Source: Ficedula albicollis
Taxonomy: Eukaryota; Chordata; Aves; Passeriformes; Muscicapidae
Assembly (NCBI RefSeq): GCF_000247815.1
Contig: NC_021672.1
Location: forward strand, 72,553,084-72,617,083
DNA: 64,000 bases
Reading direction: 5' to 3'
This document shows, one piece after another, positions 40,720 through 51,247 of the stretch. The notes beneath the pieces were generated by a model that saw nothing but the letters and a program-made list of their open reading frames with translations, was not told where the DNA came from and did not search any database. Both the position numbers and the translations under genes were made by a program. Within the stretch, counting starts at the first letter, position 1. Each line of letters begins with the position of its first letter.

Positions 40720-41319
40720 CCCCTTTCAGCCAGGCCCTGCTCATCAAGAGTTGAACCAGAGACTTGGGTGTGCAGCTGTGGGACTGTTGTGTCTAAGGCA
40801 GCAAATGCAAGGTTCTGACCCACCCATCAGCTGCTCCTGGCAGGATGAGGAAGGAGCACTGTGCTCCTACATCCTACACCTTTGTAAGGCACAGAGGGAA
40901 GCTCCCCTGTGCCCTCCCTTGCTGGGTGATCTTCCCCTGTGCTCTGTCCTGCTTTCTCCCTTCTTCCTAGCTAGCCTACCTGGAGGATTAGCAGAGTTGC
41001 ACTCACATGACTGGAGGTACCCCTTTCAGCCAGGCCCTGCTCATCAAGAGTTGAACCAGAGACTTGGGTGTGCAGCTGTGGGACTGTTGTGTCTAAGGCA
41101 GCAAATGCAAGGTTCTGACCCACCCATCAGCTGCTCCTGGCAGGATGAGGAAGGAGCACTGTGCTCCTACATCCTACACCTTTGTAAGGCACAGAGGGAA
41201 GCTCCCCTGTGCCCTCCCTTGCTGGGTGATCTTCCCCTGTGCTCTGTCCTGCTTTCTCCCTTCTTCCTAGCTAGCCTACCTGGAGGCTTAGCAGAGTTGC
41301 ACTCATATGACTGGAGGCC
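40720..41319. repeat. Tandem duplication, 2 x 300 bp, nested with the 2.47-kb unit
   Basis: 40720-41019 is repeated from 41020 at an offset of exactly 300. Both start CCCCTTTCAGCCAGGCCCTG. The second copy is also the left end of the 2,468-bp duplication, so the same breakpoint sequence occurs three times (40720, 41020, 43488). The repeat makes an open frame at 40751-41380 that is a by-product. Confidence 0.93.
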
Positions 41320-43487
41320 TCTGTGGGCAGTTGATCCAGCCTTCCCCATCAGAGATATTTGCTGGGAAGTATTGAAATGAGCCTGAGTATCCATGTGGAT
41401 CTCTTGCATGGAGGCTGGGGAGAGGCACCCTTGGAGGCCCTGCGGATGCGTAGCAATGTCAGCTGGTCTTTTCGTTTCAGAATATTCTGCTGTGCATGCA
41501 GGCCCATCAGCTCACCTGCTCTCAGGAGGTGCTCAGGAGTTCCTTTCTGATCACCCTGCTCTTCATTCCAGCCTCTGGCTCTATGGAGAGGTGTCCCTGC
41601 CATCCCCAACAGCAGCTCTTGGCTTTAAAGCTCTATTTGTAGGTTGTGTCACTCCACTGTCTGCACATGTCTGTGGCAGGAGGGTGACTTGTGCCTCTCA
41701 TTCACAGGGCCCTTCTCACTGAGACAACTGTGGTTTCCTCAGCCCTTTTTCATGACTGATGGTGTGTGATGGGCAGCTCTCTCCAGAAATAGAGATATGC
41801 ATCAATAAAAGGGACATTTACTATGAGACATGGCCAGACATATAAGTACAGCTGCAAGATGTGGATTGATGGAAATTTTTTTCCTTTCACACTTGTCTTT
41901 CTTACTCTTTCACAGGACGAGGATTTCTGGTCTGAAGCAGAGGGTGACCCAAGCTGCTGTGTCTCTGAATCCATCATGGAACAGGTTAGAGTCAAACATG
42001 TTTTAAGTCAGCTGTTCACAGTGTACAGTGGTTCCCTGGTGCACTTGTCCTGAGATACTTTGAAGGGGATAAGTCTCAGTGTGGCTTGTGGCCTTCTTGA
42101 ATTTCCCAGAAGTTCTGCAGTGTTTCTGGCAGTGCTCTGAATACAGGGAAGTGAATGGAACCAGTTGGGTTGCAGGCTGCTTCATTGCAGCTCTCAGTGT
42201 GGCTTCTCCTTGGTCCTGCAGGCTGGAGATGGAGATGTAAGAGACTACAATGTTTATTGATAAAGTTACAAATTGCTAAACTAATAAAGAAATTGGCACA
42301 GCTCTATGATCAATGCATTGCATTGGTTTGTGCAATGTTAAGCACAATTATGATGCTGTTACTTTGCACATTTAAATGTTACACATTGAACTGTAACTGA
42401 AATGTCTGTCATCTTCCCCCAGCCCAGCTCATGCTAGGATACAATTCTGACCCCCTACTCTGGCCTCCCACAAGCCTTTTGAACACAGCACGATTGAAAA
42501 ATGTATCAGTGATAAACCCAAGGACCAGTCCAGCAGGCTGTTGCAGGGGATTGCCACTGGTGCACTACTATCTGTAAACATGCTTGCTCAGATCATGGAA
42601 GATGTGCCTTCTGTTCATCTCTGACTGATCATATATCTTATATTCTTTACTTTCCATTTATTTCCATTTCTGAACCCTGCCTTTTGTTGGCTTTGTTCCT
42701 CCTTGTGTTTGCCCAGTCAGATATGGTTAAGTCAAGGCTTTGCAAGTTTCCATTCCCCAAAACTCCCTTTCAGTTACCAAGTTCATCCTGGTTGCATATT
42801 GTTGGCATAACAAACTAGTCTTCTTTAACTATTTTTCTTCTCCCTAGATAAAATTAAGGCTAAGTATTTTCTTACAGGCAGACCATCTGCATACCAGAGT
42901 AAGGATTTTCTTTCTTACTTTACTTCTGTGCTTAGACCACATCCTGCTCTCCTACTTGTTTAACTAAAATTTTTGGAGTCTCCTGGTTTTCTGGAGGCCT
43001 TAGTTGGTTATGAAGCCTGGTGTTCCAGTGGGGCCTCTTGCTCCCATCAGTCTGCCTGCCTCATGGACCTCCTCAACCTAATTAATTTGGGCACTCTGTG
43101 CTGCCTTGCTTGAAAGCTGCACGTTGTGTGGACATGGAGTCAGCATGTGCCTATTTACTGGGGGTGAATGTGCCACTGGAGGTGGCAGTGATCTGCCATC
43201 TCGTGTCCCTTTTCTTGTGAGCAGCTGCTTGGCTCTCTGTGAGGAGCTGAACAGGTTTATTATGGAGCTGGTTCCTTTCAAGGGGGAGAAGAAATGTGAA
43301 CCTTGGAGGTTTTTGCAGGCTTATGCTCTTATCTCTGTTTCCCACCTTGTTACTGCTCTGCTCTGATTACATAGAAGTGGGGAGCTGCTGCCTTCTTTAC
43401 GCACAGCAAGTAGAGTGCCCAGTTCCCAAATGCAGGGGTAAAACCCTTCCAAACACAGATGTCTGAGTAAGGGAGATGGATGGTTTT
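41020..43487. repeat. 2,468-bp tandem duplication, copy 1 (contains BID start exon)
   Basis: 41020-43487 matches 43488-45955 base for base apart from a cluster of about eight changes near the left end (41051-41058) and single substitutions such as 42112 and 42617. It carries the BID exon at 41916-41984. The near identity means a very recent duplication, gene conversion, or a false duplication from haplotype mis-joining. Confidence 0.95.
41916..41984 (+). CDS. BID: BID start-codon exon, copy 1 (ATG at 41976)
   Basis: A 69-nt exon between TTACTCTTTCACAG and CAG|GTTAGA. The ATG at 41976-41978 has A at -3 and G at +4, a strong Kozak context. It encodes MEQ and joins in phase 0 to INGSLQMEHALLF. 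The 60 bases before the ATG are 5' leader but contain no in-frame stop. Confidence 0.85.
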
Positions 43488-46400
43488 CCCCTTTCAGCCA
43501 GGCCCTGCTCATCAAGAGACTTGTGTGAGACTTGGGTGTGCAGCTGTGGGACTGTTGTGTCTAAGGCAGCAAATGCAAGGTTCTGACCCACCCATCAGCT
43601 GCTCCTGGCAGGATGAGGAAGGAGCACTGTGCTCCTACATCCTACACCTTTGTAAGGCACAGAGGGAAGCTCCCCTGTGCCCTCCCTTGCTGGGTGATCT
43701 TCCCCTGTGCTCTGTCCTGCTTTCTCCCTTCTTCCTAGCTAGCCTACCTGGAGGCTTAGCAGAGTTGCACTCATATGACTGGAGGCCTCTGTGGGCAGTT
43801 GATCCAGCCTTCCCCATCAGAGATATTTGCTGGGAAGTATTGAAATGAGCCTGAGTATCCATGTGGATCTCTTGCATGGAGGCTGGGGAGAGGCACCCTT
43901 GGAGGCCCTGCGGATGCGTAGCAATGTCAGCTGGTCTTTTCGTTTCAGAATATTCTGCTGTGCATGCAGGCCCATCAGCTCACCTGCTCTCAGGAGGTGC
44001 TCAGGAGTTCCTTTCTGATCACCCTGCTCTTCATTCCAGCCTCTGGCTCTATGGAGAGGTGTCCCTGCCATCCCCAACAGCAGCTCTTGGCTTTAAAGCT
44101 CTATTTGTAGGTTGTGTCACTCCACTGTCTGCACATGTCTGTGGCAGGAGGGTGACTTGTGCCTCTCATTCACAGGGCCCTTCTCACTGAGACAACTGTG
44201 GTTTCCTCAGCCCTTTTTCATGACTGATGGTGTGTGATGGGCAGCTCTCTCCAGAAATAGAGATATGCATCAATAAAAGGGACATTTACTATGAGACATG
44301 GCCAGACATATAAGTACAGCTGCAAGATGTGGATTGATGGAAATTTTTTTCCTTTCACACTTGTCTTTCTTACTCTTTCACAGGACGAGGATTTCTGGTC
44401 TGAAGCAGAGGGTGACCCAAGCTGCTGTGTCTCTGAATCCATCATGGAACAGGTTAGAGTCAAACATGTTTTAAGTCAGCTGTTCACAGTGTACAGTGGT
44501 TCCCTGGTGCACTTGTCCTGAGATACTTTGAAGGGGATAAGTCTCAGTGTGGCTTGTGGCCTTCTTGAATTTCCCAGAATTTCTGCAGTGTTTCTGGCAG
44601 TGCTCTGAATACAGGGAAGTGAATGGAACCAGTTGGGTTGCAGGCTGCTTCATTGCAGCTCTCAGTGTGGCTTCTCCTTGGTCCTGCAGGCTGGAGATGG
44701 AGATGTAAGAGACTACAATGTTTATTGATAAAGTTACAAATTGCTAAACTAATAAAGAAATTGGCACAGCTCTATGATCAATGCATTGCATTGGTTTGTG
44801 CAATGTTAAGCACAATTATGATGCTGTTACTTTGCACATTTAAATGTTACACATTGAACTGTAACTGAAATGTCTGTCATCTTCCCCCAGCCCAGCTCAT
44901 GCTAGGATACAATTCTGACCCCCTACTCTGGCCTCCCACAAGCCTTTTGAACACAGCACGATTGAAAAATGTATCAGTGATAAACCCAAGGACCAGTCCA
45001 GCAGGCTGTTGCAGGGGATTGCCACTGGTGCACTACTATCTGTAAACATGCTTGCTCAGATCATGGAAGATGTGCCTTCTGTTCCTCTCTGACTGATCAT
45101 ATATCTTATATTCTTTACTTTCCATTTATTTCCATTTCTGAACCCTGCCTTTTGTTGGCTTTGTTCCTCCTTGTGTTTGCCCAGTCAGATATGGTTAAGT
45201 CAAGGCTTTGCAAGTTTCCATTCCCCAAAACTCCCTTTCAGTTACCAAGTTCATCCTGGTTGCATATTGTTGGCATAACAAACTAGTCTTCTTTAACTAT
45301 TTTTCTTCTCCCTAGATAAAATTAAGGCTAAGTATTTTCTTACAGGCAGACCATCTGCATACCAGAGTAAGGATTTTCTTTCTTACTTTACTTCTGTGCT
45401 TAGACCACATCCTGCTCTCCTACTTGTTTAACTAAAATTTTTGGAGTCTCCTGGTTTTCTGGAGGCCTTAGTTGGTTATGAAGCCTGGTGTTCCAGTGGG
45501 GCCTCTTGCTCCCATCAGTCTGCCTGCCTCATGGACCTCCTCAACCTAATTAATTTGGGCACTCTGTGCTGCCTTGCTTGAAAGCTGCACGTTGTGTGGA
45601 CATGGAGTCAGCATGTGCCTATTTACTGGGGGTGAATGTGCCACTGGAGGTGGCAGTGATCTGCCATCTCGTGTCCCTTTTCTTGTGAGCAGCTGCTTGG
45701 CTCTCTGTGAGGAGCTGAACAGGTTTATTATGGAGCTGGTTCCTTTCAAGGGGGAGAAGAAATGTGAACCTTGGAGGTTTTTGCAGGCTTATGCTCTTAT
45801 CTCTGTTTCCCACCTTGTTACTGCTCTGCTCTGATTACATAGAAGTGGGGAGCTGCTGCCTTCTTTACGCACAGCAAGTAGAGTGCCCAGTTCCCAAATG
45901 CAGGGGTAAAACCCTTCCAAACACAGATGTCTGAGTAAGGGAGATGGATGGTTTTTGCTGAATACACAGCTGCTTCAGAAGAGAAGCTCGGACTGGGGTT
46001 GCTGCCATTTCCACAGCTGGAAATGTGAGGAGAAGGTGAGCTGGGTTTTCAACACCAGTTTGTAAGAGCAGAGCCTTCTGTCATTCACCATGGGGCAGTC
46101 CTGTGTGGGTCCACGTCCAGGAGTAAGTCTGTGTTTGCTGAGGCCTTGTGGACCCCCTGGCTGATGCTGTTCAGGGTGCCCAGAGGAGGCCACAGAGACG
46201 TGTTCAGCTTTGGAAAATGGTGCGTGCCTACATGCTTTGAGTGGGAAATTTTCTAAGCGTGGGCTTAACAGTGATTTCCTTATGTGTCAGATCAATGGAT
46301 CTCTTCAGATGGAGCATGCACTGCTGTTCACCTTCCTGGATGCATCCTCTGACTGTCAGTTCAAAGACCAGCTGCATTCCCTGCACAGCCCACAGATCAT

Positions 46401-49400
46401 GTCGTGCCAAGCAAGCGATGATGACGAGCTTCAGACCGATGGCAATCGGAGTGGCCACTTCCAGAATGGTGAGCTAGGTGAGCAGGCTTTTCTCCATCCC
46501 ACAAGTCTCTCTGAACGTGGTGGTTTTCTTTCCCCATTTCCTACTTTTGCCATTGTCTGTCTCAGAGGAGTAATGTTTTCTCTGATGAGAAACTTCACTG
46601 GCTGTTGGGAATTTAACATTTAGGTTAAGACAACTGGTACTTAGTACTTTCTCTCTCCATGGATTTCTGGAGCACCTGTCACTGGGCTTTGTCTGCAGCA
46701 CATCAGACAAGGGCACAAAGCTGCTGGTACTGATGATAGCTGCCTTCAAGGAGTGTGATACTAAGCATTTAAGTTAGGCCTCACGCTGCTCAGGCAGTAT
46801 CAATACTTGGGTTGGGATCTTGGAACAGCTCGAGTTCTGGTACTGGATGAATCCCTTTCTGCTCTACCAGTTTGGTGGAAACTGTTCCCTCAAGTAGCTT
46901 CTGGTCCTGTTCCTGCTTTGCTTGCCATCTGCAGGGTGGCTACTGCCCCTTGCCCAGGGTGTGTCAGCCGGCACGTTGACTTCAACTGAAGCAGAGTGAG
47001 GAGGAACTGCTACAGTGAATAGCCCTCAACCTCACACAAATTTGCATATGTCTCATGCCAAAAGCAGGTTGGACAAGGTGTAAGGTTCTCAGCTAAAAAA
47101 GAACAGATTCAGACTGGATGTAAGGAAGATTTTTACAGTGAGGATGGTAAAACACTGGCACAGGTTGCCCAAAGAGGTGATGGATGCCTCACCCCTGGAA
47201 ACATTCAAGGTCAGTTTGGCTGGGGCTTTAAGCAGTCTAATCTAGTTGAAGATGTCCTTGCTTATTGCAAGGGATTTGGAGGAGATGGCCTTTCAAGGTC
47301 CCTTCCAACTCCCAATTATTCTATGAGGTGCTGTATTTTAGATGGTGCTTAAGAGACAAGTCCTGACAAGTCACTTGAATTCTAGACTCATTAGGTGGAA
47401 AAACACCTTCAAGGTCATGCAGTTTCTCAATTCCCCTCTCTGGGCAGGATGTTAGCTGTAACTTCTGTTCAAATTTTGGTTGGAGATGTGCTAACATGCC
47501 CTGAAATTTTTTTTTGGGCGGGGTGAATCTGCACTTTACCTAAACTACAGATATACACCAATAGTGTTTGCCACTATTTCTGGTAAGCAGCCTGGGTGCA
47601 CTTAAAGAAATAGTGCTTAGATTGGTCATGAATACACTCAGGGATGGGAAGGAGGTTCCTAATGGAGATTAGCAAAATACTGTGACCTGTGCTGAACCTG
47701 GTCTGACTATGGCCTGTGAACTAAATTCTGCTCTTTGTGTTGGCAGAGTTGCCTCCAACAAATGAAGAAGTTATCCGGATCATTGCTGCTCAGCTCGCTG
47801 AGATTGGAGACCAGTTTGATAAAGAAATCCAAGCAAGAGTAGTAAGGGACCTAGTGCAGCACTTTGTGAATGAGAGACTGTCTAGAGAGGTGAGAGAAAA
47901 GCAGCCTGATAAGCAGTTCTCCTTTTAAATATTCAGCATACATACTGCTGTGACTTGGAAGGCATCTGAAAATTCATCCTAAACACTTAGCTTTGATTTG
48001 TTAGGGGTGATTCTGTGGCGGAAGTTAATGTGTAAATTGGGTTCCTTGGGCTCATCTCCTTTCTGCAGATGGTGAAATGGTGGGTGTGGAAAAGGATTGA
48101 CTTGGAGGCATTTTGTCCTTCTTTTGATGGCCCCATGGTTTATCTTAGAAAATGAACAGTCTGGCTAAGGCTTAGTTTTAGTGCTTCAGATCTTTGGACT
48201 TCGGTGCCAAGTCCTGTACATCTGCTGAGCATCATGTGAGCAGGTTAGTGACAGGAGCTTAACTTGTGCTTGTTACTGAGCACTGAAGAGACAGCAAGTC
48301 ACGAGACCCTTTTCTGGTGCTGTGAGTGGGTTCATAGGCACAGTTTTGGGGGAGTAGAACTGGGTTTAGGCCTGGCTGGGTGACCTGCTGGGGTGGCCTC
48401 TTCCTAGATGCAGTTGGAACAGCATCTAACATGCCTTGCTGTTGTGCAAGAAAAGTGGAGTTTGAGGTGTCTTGTGTTAAAAAAGAAAAGGAAGGCTATC
48501 TAAGGATTACATCTACATCTGGATCAAGTGTCACTGTTTTTTGGGGGAGGTTTTTTTTATGTAACAGACTGGGCTGCCATGGGTGGGAGCAAGGGGAGCA
48601 CATCCTGTGAAGTGGTACAAAAAGCACATCAGTTATTAGCACAGTCCTGGCAGACTGTGCTGAGACCCTTTTCTGCCCCAGCTGTTGCACTGAGATCCCT
48701 CTCTTCCTTCCATACAGGAGATAACCCTGCACCTGTCCAGGGCAGTGAATAAGCTTTTAACATCCATCCCCTCAGACATGGCACAGGAGAAGGCCATGTT
48801 GGTGCTAGCAATGGTCTTAACTAAGAAAATTGTGAACACAATGCCCTCCCTTCTACGTCGTGTCTATGATGCCACTGTGAACTACATGAACCAGCAGTTC
48901 CACGACTACATTGTTGAAATGGTGAGTGCTGCCAAACAGCTCTGTGGGAGTCACAGCCAGCCTTCTAGCTCTCCTGGGTTATTCCCTGAGGGGTGGCCTA
49001 GCTTTGAACTGCCTGTGGCCTGCTGGTTTCCCTGTAGTGTTCTGGGTGTTGGGCCAGAAGGGAATGTCAGTCCCTGCAGGGCTCTGGAGATGAGTGTGCT
49101 TTAGGGGGTCATGTCACAGCTTCTGCTTGCCCCCCTCTGGCAGCAGCCAGGAAACAGAGTGCATTTGTTCTGTTGGGCAGAGAGAGCTGTGACTGCTCCT
49201 CTTGTCTCTGCAATCTCCTCAGGGAGCTGTACCAGTAAGATTCTGGTTAATGATTCCAAGGAAAGCCTGACCTGAGCTCTGCTGGCTATATTCCTGTGAG
49301 GTCTCTCTCTTTGTCTTCCTCAGCTCCCCAGAGTTTGGGAGAACTGGAAGGGGAAAGGAATTGCCCCTGAGAATTAACACTAGCAGAGGAACAATGAGAA

Positions 49401-50046
49401 ATGGTCAATTCCATTCTTGTTCTCTGTTGGCACTGGAGCAGAGGTGGGGAGGCTGTGCAGCTCACAGGCAAGCTTCACTAACTAAGGAGTCTGGGGAGGG
49501 GACAGGATGCACACACTGATGTTAAGACTCAGTGGTCCCTGAGAATGAGATTTGAGCAGGCAGGGCTGTGATCCTGCCCCCCTGTGAAGCAGAGGTGACG
49601 GAGTTGTGCTGTGCTGCAGGCCTGTGGGACACTCCTGCACTGCAGCCTTGCCAGGGAGAGTTGGCAGCAACTCATGCTGTCACTTTGCCTCACCCAGCAC
49701 CCTGGGCATGCTGTCACTGTGCCACGTCACTCAGCACTGCCCTTTCTTTCACTCAGTTTGGCTCCAGGGTGCTGAGTTGTGCCAGAAATGGGTCACTCAT
49801 GAGACTGGCCCCTACTGCTGCCCCAGCTGGCTCGTGGCACAAGGGCAGGGAGAGGCTGGACTGGGCACCGTGGCTGTCCCACACTGTCCCCACAGGCTGT
49901 GTCCCTGCTGCTGGCACAGCAAGGAGCACGGCAGGTGGCAGTGTTGAACTCCTGGGCCCGTACAGGAACAGGGCCGCGCTTGTGGGACAACCCTGCTGCT
50001 GTTAATAATGCCCCTTCTGTTTCTCTCCCTCTAGCTGGGTGAGTGA
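41976..50046 (+). CDS. BID: BID, BH3-interacting domain death agonist
   Basis: The coding exons are ATG exon (41976-41984 or its copy 44444-44452), 46291-46477, 47747-47889, 48718-48921 and 50035-50046. They give 184 residues, close to the usual 190-195. BID is a cytosolic BH3-only protein; caspase-8 cleaves it to tBID, which moves to mitochondria and activates BAX/BAK. Seen here are DDELQTD|G (cut after residue 53), equal to the mammalian LQTD site, and a BH3 motif IIAAQLAEIGD at residues 77-87 with its invariant L, G and D. A hydrophobic central hairpin reads KAMLVLAMVLTKKIV. The conserved neighbours MICAL3 and BCL2L13 confirm identity. The C-terminus is short, ending IVEMLGE. The start exon is duplicated in this assembly. 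Confidence 0.93.
41985..44383 (+). other. BID: BID intron between the two start-exon copies
   Basis: This is duplicated intronic sequence. A polypyrimidine stretch is followed by the acceptor of the second start exon. There is no other exon candidate. Confidence 0.7.
43488..45955. repeat. 2,468-bp tandem duplication, copy 2 (contains second BID start exon)
   Basis: Second copy at an offset of exactly 2,468. It carries the BID exon at 44384-44452, identical to the exon in copy 1. Its right end (GGTTTT) joins unique intron sequence at 45956. Confidence 0.95.
44384..44452 (+). CDS. BID: BID start-codon exon, copy 2 (ATG at 44444)
   Basis: Identical to 41916-41984, with the same acceptor, donor and ATG context. 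It is nearest to the downstream BID exons and so could serve alone. Being 69 nt and open throughout, it could also be spliced after copy 1 without breaking the frame. Confidence 0.85.
45956..46290 (+). other. BID: BID intron before exon 46291
   Basis: Unique intron sequence after the duplication, ending TTCCTTATGTGTCAG at the acceptor. Confidence 0.8.
46291..46477 (+). CDS. BID: BID exon with caspase-cleavage loop
   Basis: This 187-nt exon enters in phase 0 and leaves in phase 1. It encodes INGSLQMEHALLFTFLDASS, the first helix, then the flexible loop with SDDDELQTDGNRSGHFQNG. LQTD|G is the caspase-8 site. Two equal-strength donors lie 9 bases apart (ATG|GTGAGC after 46468 and TAG|GTGAGC after 46477). 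Both keep the frame, and the shorter form lacks three residues. Confidence 0.93.
46478..47746 (+). other. BID: BID intron with a CR1 insertion
   Basis: An intron of about 1.27 kb containing a CR1 3' fragment (47100-47329). It ends TGTGTTGGCAG. Confidence 0.85.
47100..47329 (+). mobile_element. CR1 LINE fragment, 3' end
   Basis: It reads as the CR1 tail: ACTGGATGTAAGGAAGATTT, CACTGGCACAGGTTGCCCAA, CCCTGGAAACATTCAAGG, GGTCCCTTCCAACTC and a terminal ATTCTATGAGG. It lies in sense orientation in a BID intron. Confidence 0.9.
47747..47889 (+). CDS. BID: BID BH3 exon
   Basis: 143 nt, entering in phase 1 and leaving in phase 0. It encodes ELPPTNEEVIRIIAAQLAEI, GDQFDKEIQARVVRDLVQHF and VNERLSRE. The BH3 helix has the core L-A-E-I-G-D, which binds the BCL-2-family groove. 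The acceptor is TTGGCAG|AG and the donor GAG|GTGAGA. Confidence 0.94.
48718..48921 (+). CDS. BID: BID exon, central hydrophobic helices
   Basis: 204 nt in phase 0 at both ends. It encodes EITLHLSRAVNKLLTSIPSD, MAQEKAMLVLAMVLTKKIVN, TMPSLLRRVYDATVNYMNQQ and FHDYIVEM. The AMLVLAMVL segment corresponds to the buried central helix of the BID fold that inserts in membranes after cleavage. Confidence 0.94.
48922..50034 (+). other. BID: BID last intron
   Basis: A GC-richer intron with no repeat recognised. Open frames around 49568-50005 are CpG-poor and have no motif. It ends with a C/T tract and CTCTAG. Confidence 0.75.
50035..50046 (+). CDS. BID: BID final coding exon, LGE and stop
   Basis: After CTCCCTCTAG, the bases CTGGGTGAGTGA give L-G-E and the stop TGA (50044-50046). 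The phase fits the previous exon. The very short terminal coding piece is less certain than the other exons. Confidence 0.75.
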   Translation: MGE

Positions 50047-50875
50047 GCTCCCCAGCCCTGTGTGGAGCTTGTGGACTCCTGAAGACTTCCCTTGATGGAT
50101 GAAGATGACTTGATTTACTCTTACCTTCTGAGATAGAGCTGTGAAAGGGATGGTGGAGCTTCATAGATAGGCTTTTGTAGACTAGCACAGCAGTAATAGT
50201 AGTGTGAGCTGCCTGCCAGCTCTGCCAGTACCTGTAGGGAGTAGTGCTTGCCTCTCTCCTTTTACAAATTTTTTTATTTTAGCAGCAGCCACCTTTGTGC
50301 CTCCACAGGCCCAGTGGGCACAGGGCCTACCCTCTGTGGGTTTTTTTTAATGCCACTGTAACATTCCGGTTTAGTTATTCACTTCCCAGCCCTGCTCCTG
50401 CAGCTGAGCCATGCTGAATGTTTTTCCCAGAAGGCATCAGCCTATGGAATGGGTGGTTCATCAGCAGAATAATCAGGGGTGGGTGGGAATCAGGTCTAGA
50501 TGAGAAGCTGGCAAGAGGGAACAGAGGCCTCAGTGATAGAGGGGGTTGTGGCCAGACATGAAAATAATTCAGTATCAATCACCACACACTCGAGTTTGCT
50601 TGAAAAGTAAAACTGAGGGAAAAACTGTAAAGAAAAGGACAGGGTAGGCACAAGGCAAGTCTTTTGGGAATGCAACCTGGATATACTTAAGAAAAAGTAG
50701 CATTATCTTTAGTTACATCTCAGGTGGAACAAACTTGGTCTCAGGTTGTTTGATATATAATCACACAAGGTGGCACACGTGTCACCCGTGATCCAGCTCC
50801 CTCAGGACTTTTATTAGTATGTAAATATTTTGTGGGGTTTTTTAACTTAAATAAAAATTTCATTTCTGATAGCTA
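50047..50875 (+). other. BID: BID 3' untranslated region
   Basis: Non-coding sequence from the stop to the poly(A) signal AATAAA at 50850-50855, which is followed by a T-rich stretch. Confidence 0.7.
50850..50855 (+). terminator. BID: BID poly(A) signal
   Basis: AATAAA lies about 800 bases after the BID stop and is preceded by a T-rich element. It is the first strong signal downstream on this strand. Confidence 0.65.
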
Positions 50876-51103
50876 CTACTTTCAGTTTCTACCTGACAAT
50901 TTTTTGTGCAAGTACTCATGGCATTCTTCTAATTCACCCTGGCTTATGATGCAGCTGGCAGAGACACTCTGGACCTGTCCTAATGCCTTGCATAAGCAAG
51001 TTTCCTGTAAGTAAAACCACCTTTTCTTCTGGTACCTGCACTAAAACATGGGGAGAGGGGAAGCACAGAAAGAGTCTACACATTGTTTTTGGAAACTGTA
51101 CCA

Positions 51104-51247
51104 TTTATTAAAGTGCAACCTGGGGGCATGGTCTTACAGCAGTGTCCCATTAGCAGAGGGAAAAAATGTTTATACCCCTTCACTTGAACTGAATATTGAA
51201 CAATGAAGCTGGAAGGAACTTTCTCGTCAAGGTGGAAACACTTTTAT
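51104..51247 (-). terminator. BCL2L13: Candidate BCL2L13 poly(A) signals
   Basis: AATAAA on the minus strand at 51242-51247 and 51104-51109. They lie at the far end of the convergent region, 230-400 bases from the BID poly(A) signal. Confidence 0.35.

Noticed and set aside
40751..41380. 209-codon open frame with an internal 100-residue repeat
   Set aside because: Produced by the 300-bp tandem duplication (a multiple of three); no homology seen, and it lies in BID intron 1.
49568..50005. 145-codon open frame before the last BID exon
   Set aside because: GC-richer intron without motifs; overlapping frames on both strands.
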